This document shows, piece by piece, positions 35,747 to 45,269 of a stretch of 64,000 bases of DNA. Source of the DNA: Pseudoalteromonas sp. '520P1 No. 423' (lineage in GTDB: Bacteria; Pseudomonadota; Gammaproteobacteria; Enterobacterales; Alteromonadaceae); the NCBI RefSeq assembly GCF_001269985.1, contig NZ_BBZB01000001.1, forward strand, positions 2,418,001 through 2,482,000, in the 5' to 3' direction. Under the pieces are notes generated by a model. That model saw only the letters and a program-made list of their open reading frames with translations. It had not been told where the DNA came from and did not search any database. Position 1 is the stretch's first letter. Each line of letters begins with the position of its first letter. Both the position numbers and the translations under genes were made by a program.

Positions 35747-36523
35747 TTGGTCACATTTACAGGGTTTCGTGCTTCGTGGTTGTTTCAACTTTATAATATT
35801 GAAAGAGATTTTGAGCATAAAATATTACACAAACATATAAGTCCCAATGGCTTTGCAATAAAAGGTACTCCCGTGTTTGCGTACCAAAAAGTGTTAGATA
35901 AAGCAGTTTATGATGAAATAACACACAACAATGCGATAGCGAAAACACACAAAGTGCATTTAACATATTGTAAAAAAATTCAAGAGTCACCTGGTAAATA
36001 TCATGTTACGAGCCGTGCAGACGGTTTTTTTAACGTAAATATTAGGTCAAGCAATAAGGTTATTGGTAGTGATGATATATTACTACCCATGGGTGCCTGC
36101 CAATATTGTATAAGGGAATTATTTCCTGATTTTTTACCGCCAGTAGGACAAGACGCAATAAAAAGCACTGAATTGGCAAATAGTTTTAATTTTTCAGATT
36201 TTGTTGTTGAAGGAAGATTGTTAAGCAACATTGCATTTAATGAATATGGAGCATTGAATCGTTTTGTGGGTGAAAGAGATTGGTATCAATTTAGTAGAGA
36301 TCTGAGAGCTAAAAACAATTGGACTTGTGAAGAGTGTGGTATTAACCTTTTTAAATACAGACAGTTTTTGCATGTTCATCATATTAATCATAGCCATTAC
36401 TGGAATACTCCGGCAAATTGTCGGGTATTGTGTATTAGCTGCCATGCGGAACAACCAAACCATGCACATATGAAAGATCAAAAATGCTATAACCAGTTTA
36501 TAGCGCAATTTAAAAATAAATAA
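35747..36523 (+). CDS. zorE: HNH endonuclease, ZorE-like effector
   Basis: 258 aa. The only upstream start in frame is a TTG at 35747 (5 bases after zorB) without a strong SD; no early ATG exists. The N-terminal 180 residues are not a family I know. The C-terminus is a zinc-finger HNH nuclease: WTCEECGINL, FLHVHHINHSHYWN, CRVLCISCHAEQP, giving CxxC, HxHH, Asn and CxxCH. A ZorA-ZorB-HNH order defines Zorya type II, where ZorE is the nickase effector. Position supports this; sequence-level identity to ZorE was not tested. Confidence 0.78.
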   Translation: MVTFTGFRASWLFQLYNIERDFEHKILHKHISPNGFAIKGTPVFAYQKVLDKAVYDEITHNNAIAKTHKVHLTYCKKIQESPGKYHVTSRADGFFNVNIRSSNKVIGSDDILLPMGACQYCIRELFPDFLPPVGQDAIKSTELANSFNFSDFVVEGRLLSNIAFNEYGALNRFVGERDWYQFSRDLRAKNNWTCEECGINLFKYRQFLHVHHINHSHYWNTPANCRVLCISCHAEQPNHAHMKDQKCYNQFIAQFKNK

Positions 36524-36626
36524 CCTTACTAACATTAGTTATTTTAAATAGTTACAAGGTGGGAAGAGCAACCATCTATTTAATCACAGAATATAATATT
36601 GCTATAAATATCATCAAGGAATGAAA

Positions 36627-37328
36627 ATGGCTAAATTTTTAAATACCAGTGCCACTAATTATTATTTAGAAGAATTAATTAAAAATGCTTCTGATCGTCT
36701 AATCCTTATTAGCCCTTTCTTAAAATTAAACGACCGTATTAAAGAATTACTTGAAGACAAAGATCGTCTTAAAATTGATGTACGTATTGTTTATGGTAAA
36801 AGCGAACTTCAACCTGAAGAAATCAATTGGTTAAAAGAATTAAGTTTTGTTCGTACAAGTTTTTGCAAAAACCTACACGCTAAATGTTACATGAATGAAT
36901 CTAGTTGTATTATAAGCAGTTTGAATCTGTATGAATTCAGCCAAGTTAATAATAATGAAATGGGCGTATTCATGACTCGTGATGACGACCCTCAAATGTA
37001 CCGTGACGCTTATGAAGAAGCTCAACGAATTATACGAATCAGTGATGAAGTACGAATTTCAATGGAGAAAGTTGAAACAACAGTAGTTGAAGAAAAAGTT
37101 GAGCAGAAATCGACTGAAGGTAGTCAAAAATTAAGTTCATCTAAAATCGCTAAAAAACTTGGTTTAAAAACAGCCGACTTTATTGATAAGTTAACTAAAG
37201 ATGGTGTATTAGACTTATCTGATAATAAGCATACGTTAACAAGTAAAGGCGAAAACATTGGTGGTGAGGCAAAGTATAGTAAACGCTTTGGCGCATACTT
37301 TATATGGCCTGATGATATGACTGTTTAA
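36627..37328 (+). CDS. PLD-superfamily protein with C-terminal winged-helix module
   Basis: 233 aa; AGGA 6 bases before the ATG at 36627 favours MAKFLNTSATNYYLEEL over the ATG two codons earlier. One HKD motif is present (NLHAKCYMNESSCIISSLNL, H-x-K-x-n-S-x-N), so a dimer would be needed for nuclease or phosphodiesterase activity. After a charged linker, SSKIAKKLGLKTADFIDKLT and LTSKGENIGGEAKYSKR-type sequence ends in YFIWPDD, a module often found at the ends of phage and defence proteins. It lies 103 bases after the HNH gene, so it may be an accessory to Zorya or independent. Confidence 0.75.
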   Translation: MAKFLNTSATNYYLEELIKNASDRLILISPFLKLNDRIKELLEDKDRLKIDVRIVYGKSELQPEEINWLKELSFVRTSFCKNLHAKCYMNESSCIISSLNLYEFSQVNNNEMGVFMTRDDDPQMYRDAYEEAQRIIRISDEVRISMEKVETTVVEEKVEQKSTEGSQKLSSSKIAKKLGLKTADFIDKLTKDGVLDLSDNKHTLTSKGENIGGEAKYSKRFGAYFIWPDDMTV

Positions 37329-37349
37329 GTTATTAGTGATTGAATCAAT

Positions 37350-37637
37350 ATGAAATGGATTTTTTTAGTATTTTTTTTTAGTAACTATGCTTTTGCAGTT
37401 GAGCAACAAACAGAAACAACTCCACAATATGCATGGGCAAGTGAAGCGTTGACTGTATTTCCAACTCAATCAAGCTCTAGAGTAAAAGGCTGCCCTAAAT
37501 CTGCATTTTTAGGTTTATGTGAACTAGGTACAGTAAAAGGGGTTGCTAAAGGTAAATATACAAGTTCAGTTGATAATAAAAAATATGCTGAAGATCCTTT
37601 AAGTTTTTTTGAAACAAGATTCAAATTTAGAAAATAA
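37350..37637 (+). CDS. Small secreted protein of unknown function
   Basis: 95 aa with a signal peptide (KWIFLVFFFSNYAFA) followed by a polar region containing two Cys (VKGCPKSAFLGLCELG) that could form a disulfide. Ends FFETRFKFRK. Not recognised. It begins 21 bases after the PLD gene on the same strand, and may share its transcript. No terminator is visible. Confidence 0.5.
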   Translation: MKWIFLVFFFSNYAFAVEQQTETTPQYAWASEALTVFPTQSSSRVKGCPKSAFLGLCELGTVKGVAKGKYTSSVDNKKYAEDPLSFFETRFKFRK

Positions 37638-37643
37638 GGAATT

Positions 37644-37736
37644 ATGGAACTTGTTATAAATAACAAAACACCAATGCAGCACAATAGCCAAATGAATGTT
37701 GTTCTAGCATTATTCAATGAGGGGTATTTAAAGTGA
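37644..37736 (+). CDS. Possible 30-aa ORF
   Basis: AAGGAATT precedes an ATG opening MELVINNKTPMQHNSQMNVV, 6 bases after the previous stop. Too short to judge; listed because the SD and spacing are good. A hydrophobic GTG-started 22-codon ORF overlaps its end. Confidence 0.2.
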   Translation: MELVINNKTPMQHNSQMNVVLALFNEGYLK

Positions 37737-37884
37737 AAAATCATTATAAATTTGCCTTACTTGTAATTATTCTAATAATCCAGATTGATAGCTACATTTA
37801 AATATTGGTAAAACTCAAACTGTGTAAATAAGAGGCTGACTGAGTTGACGACTGTTCCATAACCAAAAAACTACCAACAACTGC

Positions 37885-38030
37885 TTCTGCGTGCTGAACC
37901 ATGAAAAGCTAAAGCTTCTCCTACAGGTTAGATGTTCAATGTAATATCGCATTTGGTTGTTGTAGGTTGCCTTTAGGCTGACTCAGTTGATGTCTGTACC
38001 ACAACAAAAGAAAAGCTACTGCCACTGCGT
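37885..38030. repeat. REP remnants
   Basis: Reverse-oriented GAAAAGCTAAAGCTTCTCCT, then GTAGGTTGCCTTTAGGCTGA (one stem base lost), then a partial AAAAGCTAC motif. A degenerate BIME without tandem copies. The gap 37737-38148 otherwise shows no gene. Confidence 0.75.
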
Positions 38031-38148
38031 TATCAAAGGTAAACGCTCTTGGTTCTTTTGAAATATGTCATGATAAAGGTTTAGTAGTAGTTAAAAAAGT
38101 TGAGTATGAACTATAGTCAGATTAATTACTTATATTTTGTGAAGGCGT

Positions 38149-39008
38149 ATGATTGTAGAGTTAACATTTTTAATATTGATTTGTATCATAGGCTATTTAT
38201 CTCAATCGTTCGGTTTGTGTTTAGTTCGTGGGGTTAATGAGGCTAAAGCAGGTAAACCTCTATTTTTAAATCCATTTTGTTGAGTGGTTGTACTGCTTGG
38301 GTGGCGGGCGTATTTTCATATATTTTTAATATTCAAATTGCTTTAGTTAATTATCAAGTAACTGTTTTATCGATGATTGGTGGTTTTTTATTTGGTTTAG
38401 GTGCTGCTTTTAATAATAGATGTGGGGTATCTACAATAAGTAAATTATCTCGCGGTCATTTAACTATGTTAATTACAGTTTTGGGCTGGTTTATAGGTTG
38501 GTTACTTTTAACCAAATTTAGATTTGAACCGCCTTTAATTGGCTTTATTATTAAACCAATATATCACTTTACTGTCTTATTTCTATTAAGCCTAATTGTC
38601 GTTGGCTTTACTTTAAGAATAAGCTCTGAAAATAAAAAAATATTTTTTACTATGCTTGGCATTGGTTTATTAGGCAGCTTGGTTTTTTTGATTGAGCCGA
38701 AATGGACGCCAAGCTCATTATTAAAAGATATGAGCTATAGCTATTGGTTAAATGATTATTCTCTTTGGCCAAATATGTCGCGTTATATTTTAATCTGTTT
38801 TTTAATATTAGGTATGTTATTAGCTGCATTAAGGGCTAAAACATTCAAATTAATAATAGATAAATGGCAAGTGTGCTTTAAACATTTACTGGCAGGCATT
38901 TGCATGGGAATAGGTGCTGCGCTAGCTAATGGCTTAAATGATAGCCAGTTATTATTAGCGCTACCTGGTGTATCTATTGGGGGTTTTGTTACTGTATTTA
39001 TGTGCTGA
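38149..39008 (+). pseudogene. YeeE/YedE-family transporter, frameshifted
   Basis: The ATG at 38149 (GAAGG upstream) encodes the first helix and the family motif QSFGLCLVRGVNEAKAG, then stops at 38281 after NPFC. From about 38275 the other frame continues LLSGCTAWVAGVFSY, FLFGLGAAFNNRCGVSTISK (the second Cys motif), several more helices and CMGIGAALANGLNDSQLL. These Cys-containing repeats are typical of sulfur-compound (thiosulfate) transporters. One indel in CCATTTTGTTG separates the parts. The C-terminus also ends abruptly (GGFVTVFMC). Confidence 0.82.
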
Positions 39009-39283
39009 AGATAATGTGTCAGGTAAGTTTTATGAATATACTAGGGCTTGGGTTGAAGATAAATCACTGGACCTAGCAAGTATATTTTGTATTGATGTGT
39101 GTGCTTATTCAGTAATGAGTAACTACAAGCATATTATTTATCAACTGAATATGTTGCAAATTTTCTCATCATGTAACGTTCTTAGATTTAATCGATATAA
39201 ACAGTGTCAAAGTTTAAATTACTTAAATTGTAAAAACTCAGTTATTCATAAGAATTTAAGAGTTCTAAAATTGATATTCAAAA

Positions 39284-39316
39284 AATATATGCCGCTCACC
39301 TTAAGTGAACGGCATT
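39284..39316 (-). terminator. Terminator of the secreted hydrolase cluster
   Basis: On the minus strand ATGCCGTTCAC / GTGAGCGGCAT (one mismatch, 5-base loop) is followed by ATATTTTTTG. It lies 38 bases after the stop of the CHAP-domain gene. Confidence 0.7.
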
Positions 39317-39353
39317 AGGTAGCTATGGAGTTTAAACAATAATATCGCTGTAT

Positions 39354-40286
39354 TTATTGAACTGTAAAATCATGATATCCGATTTCTATCACTTCATTGT
39401 CCCACATTACTAATTCAATATAGGCTTCAGTATCATCAGTTCTAGGGTTTTTAAAACTGTAAGTTCCGAAAATTCGATCAGTTTCCTCACCAGCTAATAA
39501 ATAGCCATCAATAAGTCCTAAATCTGTATATGAGTAATTAGCCGAGCCACTTTGAATAGCACCATTGAGTACTTTTCCCATAGAATCATTTAAAACATCT
39601 CCATTGCTCTGATTCGCTCTTATGTGCATTTTTACAGCTCTAACTCGTATATCTTGTTCTGATATATTTTTTAATTTAAAGCGAGCTAAAAAATTTGGTC
39701 GTTTTGAAGTAGAAGTTTCTGAAGCGGTTACATTTTTAACTACTTCAAAGTTTTCTACAGTCATCCCTATCATGTATTTTTGGAAGCTATTGTGGGAATA
39801 CTCAGCCCCACCATTAGGGTTTTGTTCGTTAGGTATGTAGCAATTTTGTTCTGATACTTCAACATTATTTGCTAATACGTTTTCAACATAAGCTACATGA
39901 CCATATGTTCCAGTTTTTTTTATGGCAATTGAGTCAACTCTAGGGTTATTAGAGTAAATATAACCTGATTTCTTATTTATTGCTTTGAACCTATTTTCTG
40001 CCCATGTATTTGCATTGTTTATCATGGGGAGTCGATGACCATTCCAGTTTCGATTTGCTTGCTCCCACGCGAACCAAACGCAGTTACCATCTACACTATC
40101 AATTTTACTCCCATTTCCTGTATATTTTCTACCATTCCAAGTTCCTGAATTATCGCAACATAAATTAGGATTTCCACCTGAAGCTGTTGTGATTTGATCT
40201 CCACATTGATTATCTGCTAGCAGTGGCATAGAAGCAGCCATTGAACACAGTAAAGAACTATAAGTTAACACTTTAAACATTTTCAT
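39354..40286 (-). CDS. Secreted CHAP-domain cysteine hydrolase
   Basis: 310 aa. Signal peptide to about residue 25 (SMAASMPLLADNQ). The N-terminal half is a CHAP-like amidase/peptidase: DGNCVWFAWEQANRNW supplies the catalytic Cys, TYGHVAYVENV the His, and VEVSEQNCYIPN a conserved later strand. The C-terminal half (about 175-310) is a beta-rich Ig-like domain (LARFKLKNISEQDIRVRAVK; IELVMWDNEVIEIGYHDFTV). Several Cys near the N-terminus may form disulfides. Last gene of a minus-strand run of three secreted cysteine hydrolases. It could cleave peptidoglycan cross-links or proteins; the substrate is unknown. Confidence 0.78.
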   Translation of the reverse strand: MKMFKVLTYSSLLCSMAASMPLLADNQCGDQITTASGGNPNLCCDNSGTWNGRKYTGNGSKIDSVDGNCVWFAWEQANRNWNGHRLPMINNANTWAENRFKAINKKSGYIYSNNPRVDSIAIKKTGTYGHVAYVENVLANNVEVSEQNCYIPNEQNPNGGAEYSHNSFQKYMIGMTVENFEVVKNVTASETSTSKRPNFLARFKLKNISEQDIRVRAVKMHIRANQSNGDVLNDSMGKVLNGAIQSGSANYSYTDLGLIDGYLLAGEETDRIFGTYSFKNPRTDDTEAYIELVMWDNEVIEIGYHDFTVQ

Positions 40287-40419
40287 TATAAACTTCGCTT
40301 AATTAATAAAAGATACCGAGTATTGTTATGGGCACAAAGATAATTCATTTCATATAAAGCACTATAGAAAAAATTAATATTAAACCCATGTTAAATTGTT
40401 TTTATGTTCAATCATCTAT

Positions 40420-41604
40420 TTAGTTTTGAGAGAGGTCGACTAACTTATATTGCCAGTCATTCAGTGAAAGGTTATTTTGACTTACCATACGTGACCAAGC
40501 AACTTCACCGATAGGTTTTGTCCAACCACTACCATTATTGGCTGAAGCTAATTTAACATCTGTAACTTTGCCAGTTTCATCAGATTTTACATCGATTATA
40601 ATGGCAGAATGACCTCTATTATTTTTATAAAAACCCATTCCTGGTCTGGCGAGTTGTTTGTCTTGTTCCTCAAGTATATAACCGACAGATTTATTGCCAC
40701 CAGAATCTGTCACTACTGACACCACCCATTCTAAGCATTGTTTTCTGATATTTAAGATATCTAATGTCGCCTGTTCAGTTGTTGGAACGGTTGTAGAGCT
40801 ATCAGTAAAGACATCTATTATTTTATTAATTAATAAAGTGACAGTTTGATATGAATAACCACTGCCTGTTAAAGCTGTTCTCATATTTTCTTTTGTGGTT
40901 ACAGAAGCGCTTTTACCTGAGTTTACAAATATACTCATGGCACTTCTCATTCTGCTGCCGTCTCCCCCAAATACATCAGTATAATAAACATCACTGGCAC
41001 TATTTAAAGTTGAACTGCCGGAAGATTGACCTATCGCTCGTGTGGCACGCGAAGTAATATTTTCTCTTAAAATGGTATCGGCTTTTCTAAAGTGGGTATC
41101 GGAACTCCAGCCTGCAATACTGTTATCACGTAATACTAAGGTTAATTTATAGTTTTGAGATCTATCAGTCGTATTATGAATGCCGATATACCAACGCTCA
41201 TTATCTTGTGTTGTTACGGATACGGCATCCGCATTGGTAGCTAAATTATTTGAACTACTATCATAGACACCATCACTTGGTTTGATCCCTTTTCGTAAAT
41301 ATAAATTGAGATCTCCACTTAAATGACTAATATCAATGCTTAAAGATTTTCGACCTTTTGGAACTTTAATATAATAATATTTCCAGCTATTGGCAGACAG
41401 AGTTTTATTCATTTGGCCAACATAAGGTGCACTTAGCGTTGATATACTATTGAGTTGTGCCACCTGTGTATCTATTGTCAGTTGAGTTGATTTTTGGTCA
41501 TTAATTTCAGCCAATAAGCTAAGTTCATTATTGGCCAGAGCCAAGGATGAAATGACTGAAAGTGAAAGTAGGGTTAAATTTTTTGTTAATTTAGATTTTA
41601 TCAT
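40420..41604 (-). CDS. Secreted PPC-domain protein with NlpC/CHAP-like cysteine hydrolase fold
   Basis: 394 aa with a signal peptide (LLSLSVISSLALA). Residues about 65-160 are a bacterial pre-peptidase C-terminal (PPC) domain: YYYIKVPKGRKSLSIDISHL, DLNLYLRKG, WYIGIHNTTDRSQNYKLTL. The rest includes RKQCLEWVVSVV and NNRGHSAIIIDV, a Cys...His arrangement like NlpC/P60 or CHAP enzymes. PPC normally sits at the C-terminus of secreted peptidases; here it is N-terminal. 27 bases separate it from the upstream Amidase_6 gene, so they share a transcript. Enzymatic assignment is moderate. Confidence 0.68.
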   Translation of the reverse strand: MIKSKLTKNLTLLSLSVISSLALANNELSLLAEINDQKSTQLTIDTQVAQLNSISTLSAPYVGQMNKTLSANSWKYYYIKVPKGRKSLSIDISHLSGDLNLYLRKGIKPSDGVYDSSSNNLATNADAVSVTTQDNERWYIGIHNTTDRSQNYKLTLVLRDNSIAGWSSDTHFRKADTILRENITSRATRAIGQSSGSSTLNSASDVYYTDVFGGDGSRMRSAMSIFVNSGKSASVTTKENMRTALTGSGYSYQTVTLLINKIIDVFTDSSTTVPTTEQATLDILNIRKQCLEWVVSVVTDSGGNKSVGYILEEQDKQLARPGMGFYKNNRGHSAIIIDVKSDETGKVTDVKLASANNGSGWTKPIGEVAWSRMVSQNNLSLNDWQYKLVDLSQN

Positions 41605-41631
41605 TATATTTCCTTTATATTTAAATGGGGA

Positions 41632-42387
41632 TTAATTTGGTACTTTACTGACATACGCCAAAGGCCTAAAAACAGTGAAATTAATTTTTGTTTTATATTT
41701 AAGGTTGATTTCACCCAGACTTTTATCAAAGTGATCTTCTGAATTTGCACTTACTCGTATCGCACTGTATCCACTTCGCCAAAGCTGCAGCTTGGTAACG
41801 ATATAAACATGATCCATATGGCCATCGATTGTTTTTGCATATTGCGGCTGTTCATAATCGGCAAATATAATGTCTCCCACCTTAATTTTTTCATGATCCA
41901 TGTAAGTAGTTTGGGAATCTTCAGTGACATATTTAAATTTAGGACCAGCCTCTAGGTATACAGGACCTGGATCATACTCAGCGCTATATTTAGCATAAAG
42001 ATATAAGCTGTGGGCTTCTTTCCAGGCATTACCGGTTTGCCATTTTGTTTGATAAAACCAAGAATAAATATCATCTTTATCGGCTGAATATTGTTCTTTT
42101 AGGGCATAAAGTTCAGATCTGGTGGTTCTCTCAGTAAACCCAGCAAGGATCACTTGGCTAGCAAAATGAGTACAGTTATGATCGTATCTTGCAAAAGTAC
42201 CATCATTTAAATTTTCGACATCATAATTAATTGCGGAATAAATCATAGCTGTTGTCCCGTGATATTTGCATACAGATGAACCATCTGATTGATAATATAA
42301 ACTGGGACATTGCAGTAATGGGCTTGCCTTAATTTGATTCGCAATGATAAAAAATATAGATAGATAAAGGTATTTCATTGATTTCAA
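41632..42387 (-). CDS. Secreted Amidase_6-like cysteine hydrolase
   Basis: 251 aa. Signal peptide (YLYLSIFFIIANQIKA). ARYDHNCTHFASQVILAGF carries the Cys nucleophile in the Amidase_6 pattern (NCxxFxS); KVGDIIFADYEQ and DGHMDHVYIVTKLQ carry the GD and His motifs. A CQ/CK pair near the N-terminus may form a disulfide. First gene of the minus-strand trio. Related domains in other bacteria act in cell-wall or spore hydrolysis, but no peptidoglycan-binding module is attached here. Confidence 0.78.
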   Translation of the reverse strand: MKSMKYLYLSIFFIIANQIKASPLLQCPSLYYQSDGSSVCKYHGTTAMIYSAINYDVENLNDGTFARYDHNCTHFASQVILAGFTERTTRSELYALKEQYSADKDDIYSWFYQTKWQTGNAWKEAHSLYLYAKYSAEYDPGPVYLEAGPKFKYVTEDSQTTYMDHEKIKVGDIIFADYEQPQYAKTIDGHMDHVYIVTKLQLWRSGYSAIRVSANSEDHFDKSLGEINLKYKTKINFTVFRPLAYVSKVPN

Positions 42388-42574
42388 TTTTATCTCTCAC
42401 TGAGTGACCGGATTAATTTGTCATTAAGTATCTTTTTCAAGAGTGGTTATTACATTGTGATTTTGTTACTAAAAACATGAAGTCACTCCGAAAAAGTCCA
42501 AATCAGAGGATTTTGATGTAAAATCCATGTTTATTTTTTTTGTTTTATTGATTTTTCAGGGAGTGAGGTTGTTG

Positions 42575-43348
42575 ATGGAGAAAAATACACATATGTGGAA
42601 AGCATTTGAGCGTGCTCAAGAAAAGTTAAAAGTTCCTAAAAAAAATATCATTATGAATGTAATTGGTACTAAAGGTGATTCCTCTTTTTACGATGTGCTT
42701 AACGTAAAACATAAAAATTTACCGACAAAAAAAATTCCATTGTTTGCTGAAGGATTTCAGGAGTCTTATGAACACATAAAAACCTATATGGAATTAGATC
42801 TTGCACATAAAAATGACAAAATTAAAACTCATAAGTTAACAAAGCAACGTTTAAAGTTTGCCTCATATTCTTTTATTCTAATCTGCTTAATTGGAATTAT
42901 TGTGAGTATGCGTTTTTGGGGTAATTTAACAGATATCAATCAGATAAATATTTTAGATAGTGAAAGAGAAAAACCAAAGCAACCATTGCTGAAGGGGGAT
43001 AATTCGACTTTTATTATGGATGTGACTATTCCAGATGGTATGTTGGTAAGTCCTAATTTTGAATATCATAAAATATGGAAAATTAAAAATACAGGCAGTG
43101 TTCCTTGGGTTAATCGATATTTAAAACGCATTACGCCAGGCTCTACTAATGGATGTCAATCACAAGACAAAATTAAAATAGCCGAAACACTCCCAGGTAA
43201 TATGGTTAATATTTCTGCGACATTTATAACTCCTAAAATTCCCGGTTCTTGTCGTTTGGATTGGAAAATGATTGATGAGAACGGTCATTATTTTTTCCCT
43301 AAGATGGATAGTCTATTTCTTGAGGTGCATGTAGTTCAGTTAAACTAA
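42575..43348 (+). CDS. Membrane-anchored NBR1-Ig-like domain protein
   Basis: 257 aa. The frame is open from 42527, but GAGG 6 bases before the ATG at 42575 fixes the start as MEKNTHMWKAFERAQEKLKV. About 95 residues of charged cytoplasmic sequence lead to one membrane helix (SFILICLIGIIVSMRFW). The outer part (about 145-257) matches the NBR1-Ig-like domain: FIMDVTIPDGMLVSP, KIWKIKNTGSVPWVN, PGSCRLDWKMIDENGHYFFP. Such domains are found in bacterial signalling and surface proteins. Divergent from the secreted hydrolases with 187 bases between, so joint control is possible. Confidence 0.78.
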   Translation: MEKNTHMWKAFERAQEKLKVPKKNIIMNVIGTKGDSSFYDVLNVKHKNLPTKKIPLFAEGFQESYEHIKTYMELDLAHKNDKIKTHKLTKQRLKFASYSFILICLIGIIVSMRFWGNLTDINQINILDSEREKPKQPLLKGDNSTFIMDVTIPDGMLVSPNFEYHKIWKIKNTGSVPWVNRYLKRITPGSTNGCQSQDKIKIAETLPGNMVNISATFITPKIPGSCRLDWKMIDENGHYFFPKMDSLFLEVHVVQLN

Positions 43349-43366
43349 TCACGGAATTTTCCTAAT

Positions 43367-43468
43367 ATGCCGATTGATATACCAGATCCACATGTGTTTT
43401 TAGACTTTAAAGCAGGTGATAGGTTACATTCACAGGATTTATTTATAACTAATTTAATTACAGGGTAA
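43367..43468 (+). CDS. Possible 33-aa ORF after the NBR1-Ig-like gene
   Basis: An ATG 18 bases after the stop opens MPIDIPDPHVFLDFKAGDRL and ends NLITG. No clear SD. Composition looks protein-like, but it is too short to assign and may be the remnant of a longer gene. Confidence 0.22.
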   Translation: MPIDIPDPHVFLDFKAGDRLHSQDLFITNLITG

Positions 43469-43659
43469 AGTTCACAAAAAGTTATTAACATGATCGATGT
43501 GATTATCTGGCATTCAGGTGATTCAAAAAAATTCATAAGGTAAAATTAATCTATGTCAGCTGATGAAACTGTCTTTTGAGTTTTAAATTTATGGCAATGA
43601 TTACCTTTCAATAGATGTGCTAGATAATTAAATCTAATTTGATCGTGCCTCCTGCAGGT

Positions 43660-45105
43660 GCAGTTTTGCAGGTTGGCCTTTAGGCTGACTAGGTTGATAA
43701 ATTTTTGATAACAAAAGAAAGGCTAAAGCCTCACCTACAAGTTGAGTGTTTAATGTAATTCAACATTTGATTGTTGTAGGTTGGCCTTTAGACTGACTAG
43801 GGTGATAAATTTTTGATAACAAAAGAAAGGCTAAAGCCTCTCCTACAAGTTCAGTGTTTAATGTAATTCAACATTTGATTTTTGTAGGTTGGCCTTTAGG
43901 CTGACTACATTGATAAATTTTTCATAACAAAAAGAAAGGCTAAAGCCTCACCTACAAGTTGAGTGTTTAATGTAATTCAACATTTGATTGTTTTAGGTTG
44001 GCCTTTAGGCTGACTAGATTGATAAATTTTTCATAACAAAAAGAAAGGCTAAAGCCTCTCCTACAAGTTGAGTGTTTAATGTAATTCAACATTTGATTGT
44101 TTTAGGTTGGCCTTTAGGCTGACTAGATTGATAAATTTTTCATAACAAAAAGAAAGGCTAAAGCCTCTCCTACAAGTTGAGTGTTTAATGTAATTCAACA
44201 TTTGATTGTTGTATGTTGGCCTTTAGGCAGACTAGATTGATAAATTTTTGATAACAAAAGAAAGGCTAAAGCCTCACCTACAAGTTGAGTGTTTAATGTA
44301 ATTCAACATTTGATTGTTGTAGGTTGGCCTTTAGACTGACTAGGGTGATAAATTTTTGATAACAAAAGAAAGGCTAAAGCCTCACCTACAAGTTGGGTGT
44401 TTAATGTAATTCAACATTTGATTGTTGTAGGTTGGCCTTTAGGCAGACTAGATTGATAAATTTTTCATAACAAAAGAAATACTAAAGCCTCACCTACAAG
44501 TTGAGTGTTTAATGTAATTCAACATTTGATTGTTGTAGGTTGACCTTTAGGCAGACTAGGTTGATAAATTTTTGATAACAAAAGAAAGGCTAAAGCCTCA
44601 CCTACAAGTTGAGTGTTTAATGTAATTCAACATTTGATTGTTGTAGGTTGGCCTTTAGGCTGACTATGTTGATAAATTTTTGATAACAAAAGAAAGGCTA
44701 AAGCCTCTCCTACAAGTTGATTGTTTAATGTAATTCAACATTTGATTGTTGTAGGTTGGCCTTTAGGCAGACTAGATTGATAAATTTTTCAAAACAAAAG
44801 AAAGGCTAAAGCCTCACCTACAAGTTGAGTGTTTAATGTAATTCAACATTTGATTGTTGTAGGTTGGCCTTTAGGCAGACTAGATTGATAAATTTTTCAT
44901 AACAAAAGAAAGGCTAAAGCCTCTCCTACAAGTTGAGTGTTTAATTGTAATTCAACATTTGATTGTTGTAGGTTGGCCTTTAGGCTGACTAGGTTGATAA
45001 ATTTTTGATAACAAAAGAAAGGCTAAAGCCTCACCTACAAGTTGAGTGTTTAATTGTAATTCAACATTTGATTGTTGTATGTTGGCCTTTAGGCTGACTA
45101 AGTTT
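43660..45105. repeat. Long tandem REP (BIME) array, 108-109 bp unit, 14 REPs
   Basis: GGCCTTTAG (or GACC variant) recurs at 43675, 43783, 43891, 44000, 44109, 44218, 44326, 44434, 44542, 44650, 44758, 44866, 44975 and 45084. Each unit holds GTAG-GTTGGCC-TTTA-GGCTGAC, a TTGATAAATTTTTNATAAC spacer, the opposed GAAAGGC-TAAA-GCCTCTC-CTAC hairpin, and the spacer GTTTAATGTAATTCAACATT. Units match the array at 9.6 kb in reverse complement. Copies with shared substitutions (GACTGAC, GCAGAC) alternate, suggesting local unit duplication. Confidence 0.95.
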
Positions 45106-45269
45106 TTGCTGTGCTTATTGTTTTATATGGTTTTGGTGACACATTTAAAATTCGAAAATTTAATGAGAATTCTAAATGTATGATCGTAAAAAATTATTAG
45201 TCAATACTATTTATTTATCGCTAATTAAAAGTAATAATTAATGCAGTCAATTATTAACTAACAAATATT

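Noticed and set aside
38968..39318. 116-aa ORF after the YeeE remnant
   Set aside because: Its start lies inside the transporter sequence, the rest has no domain-like pattern and it runs through the terminator of the opposite-strand gene.
43660..45105. Regular 108-bp direct repeats as a CRISPR array
   Set aside because: The whole unit including the spacers is repeated, units are far longer than CRISPR repeats, each contains two REP hairpins, and there are no cas genes.
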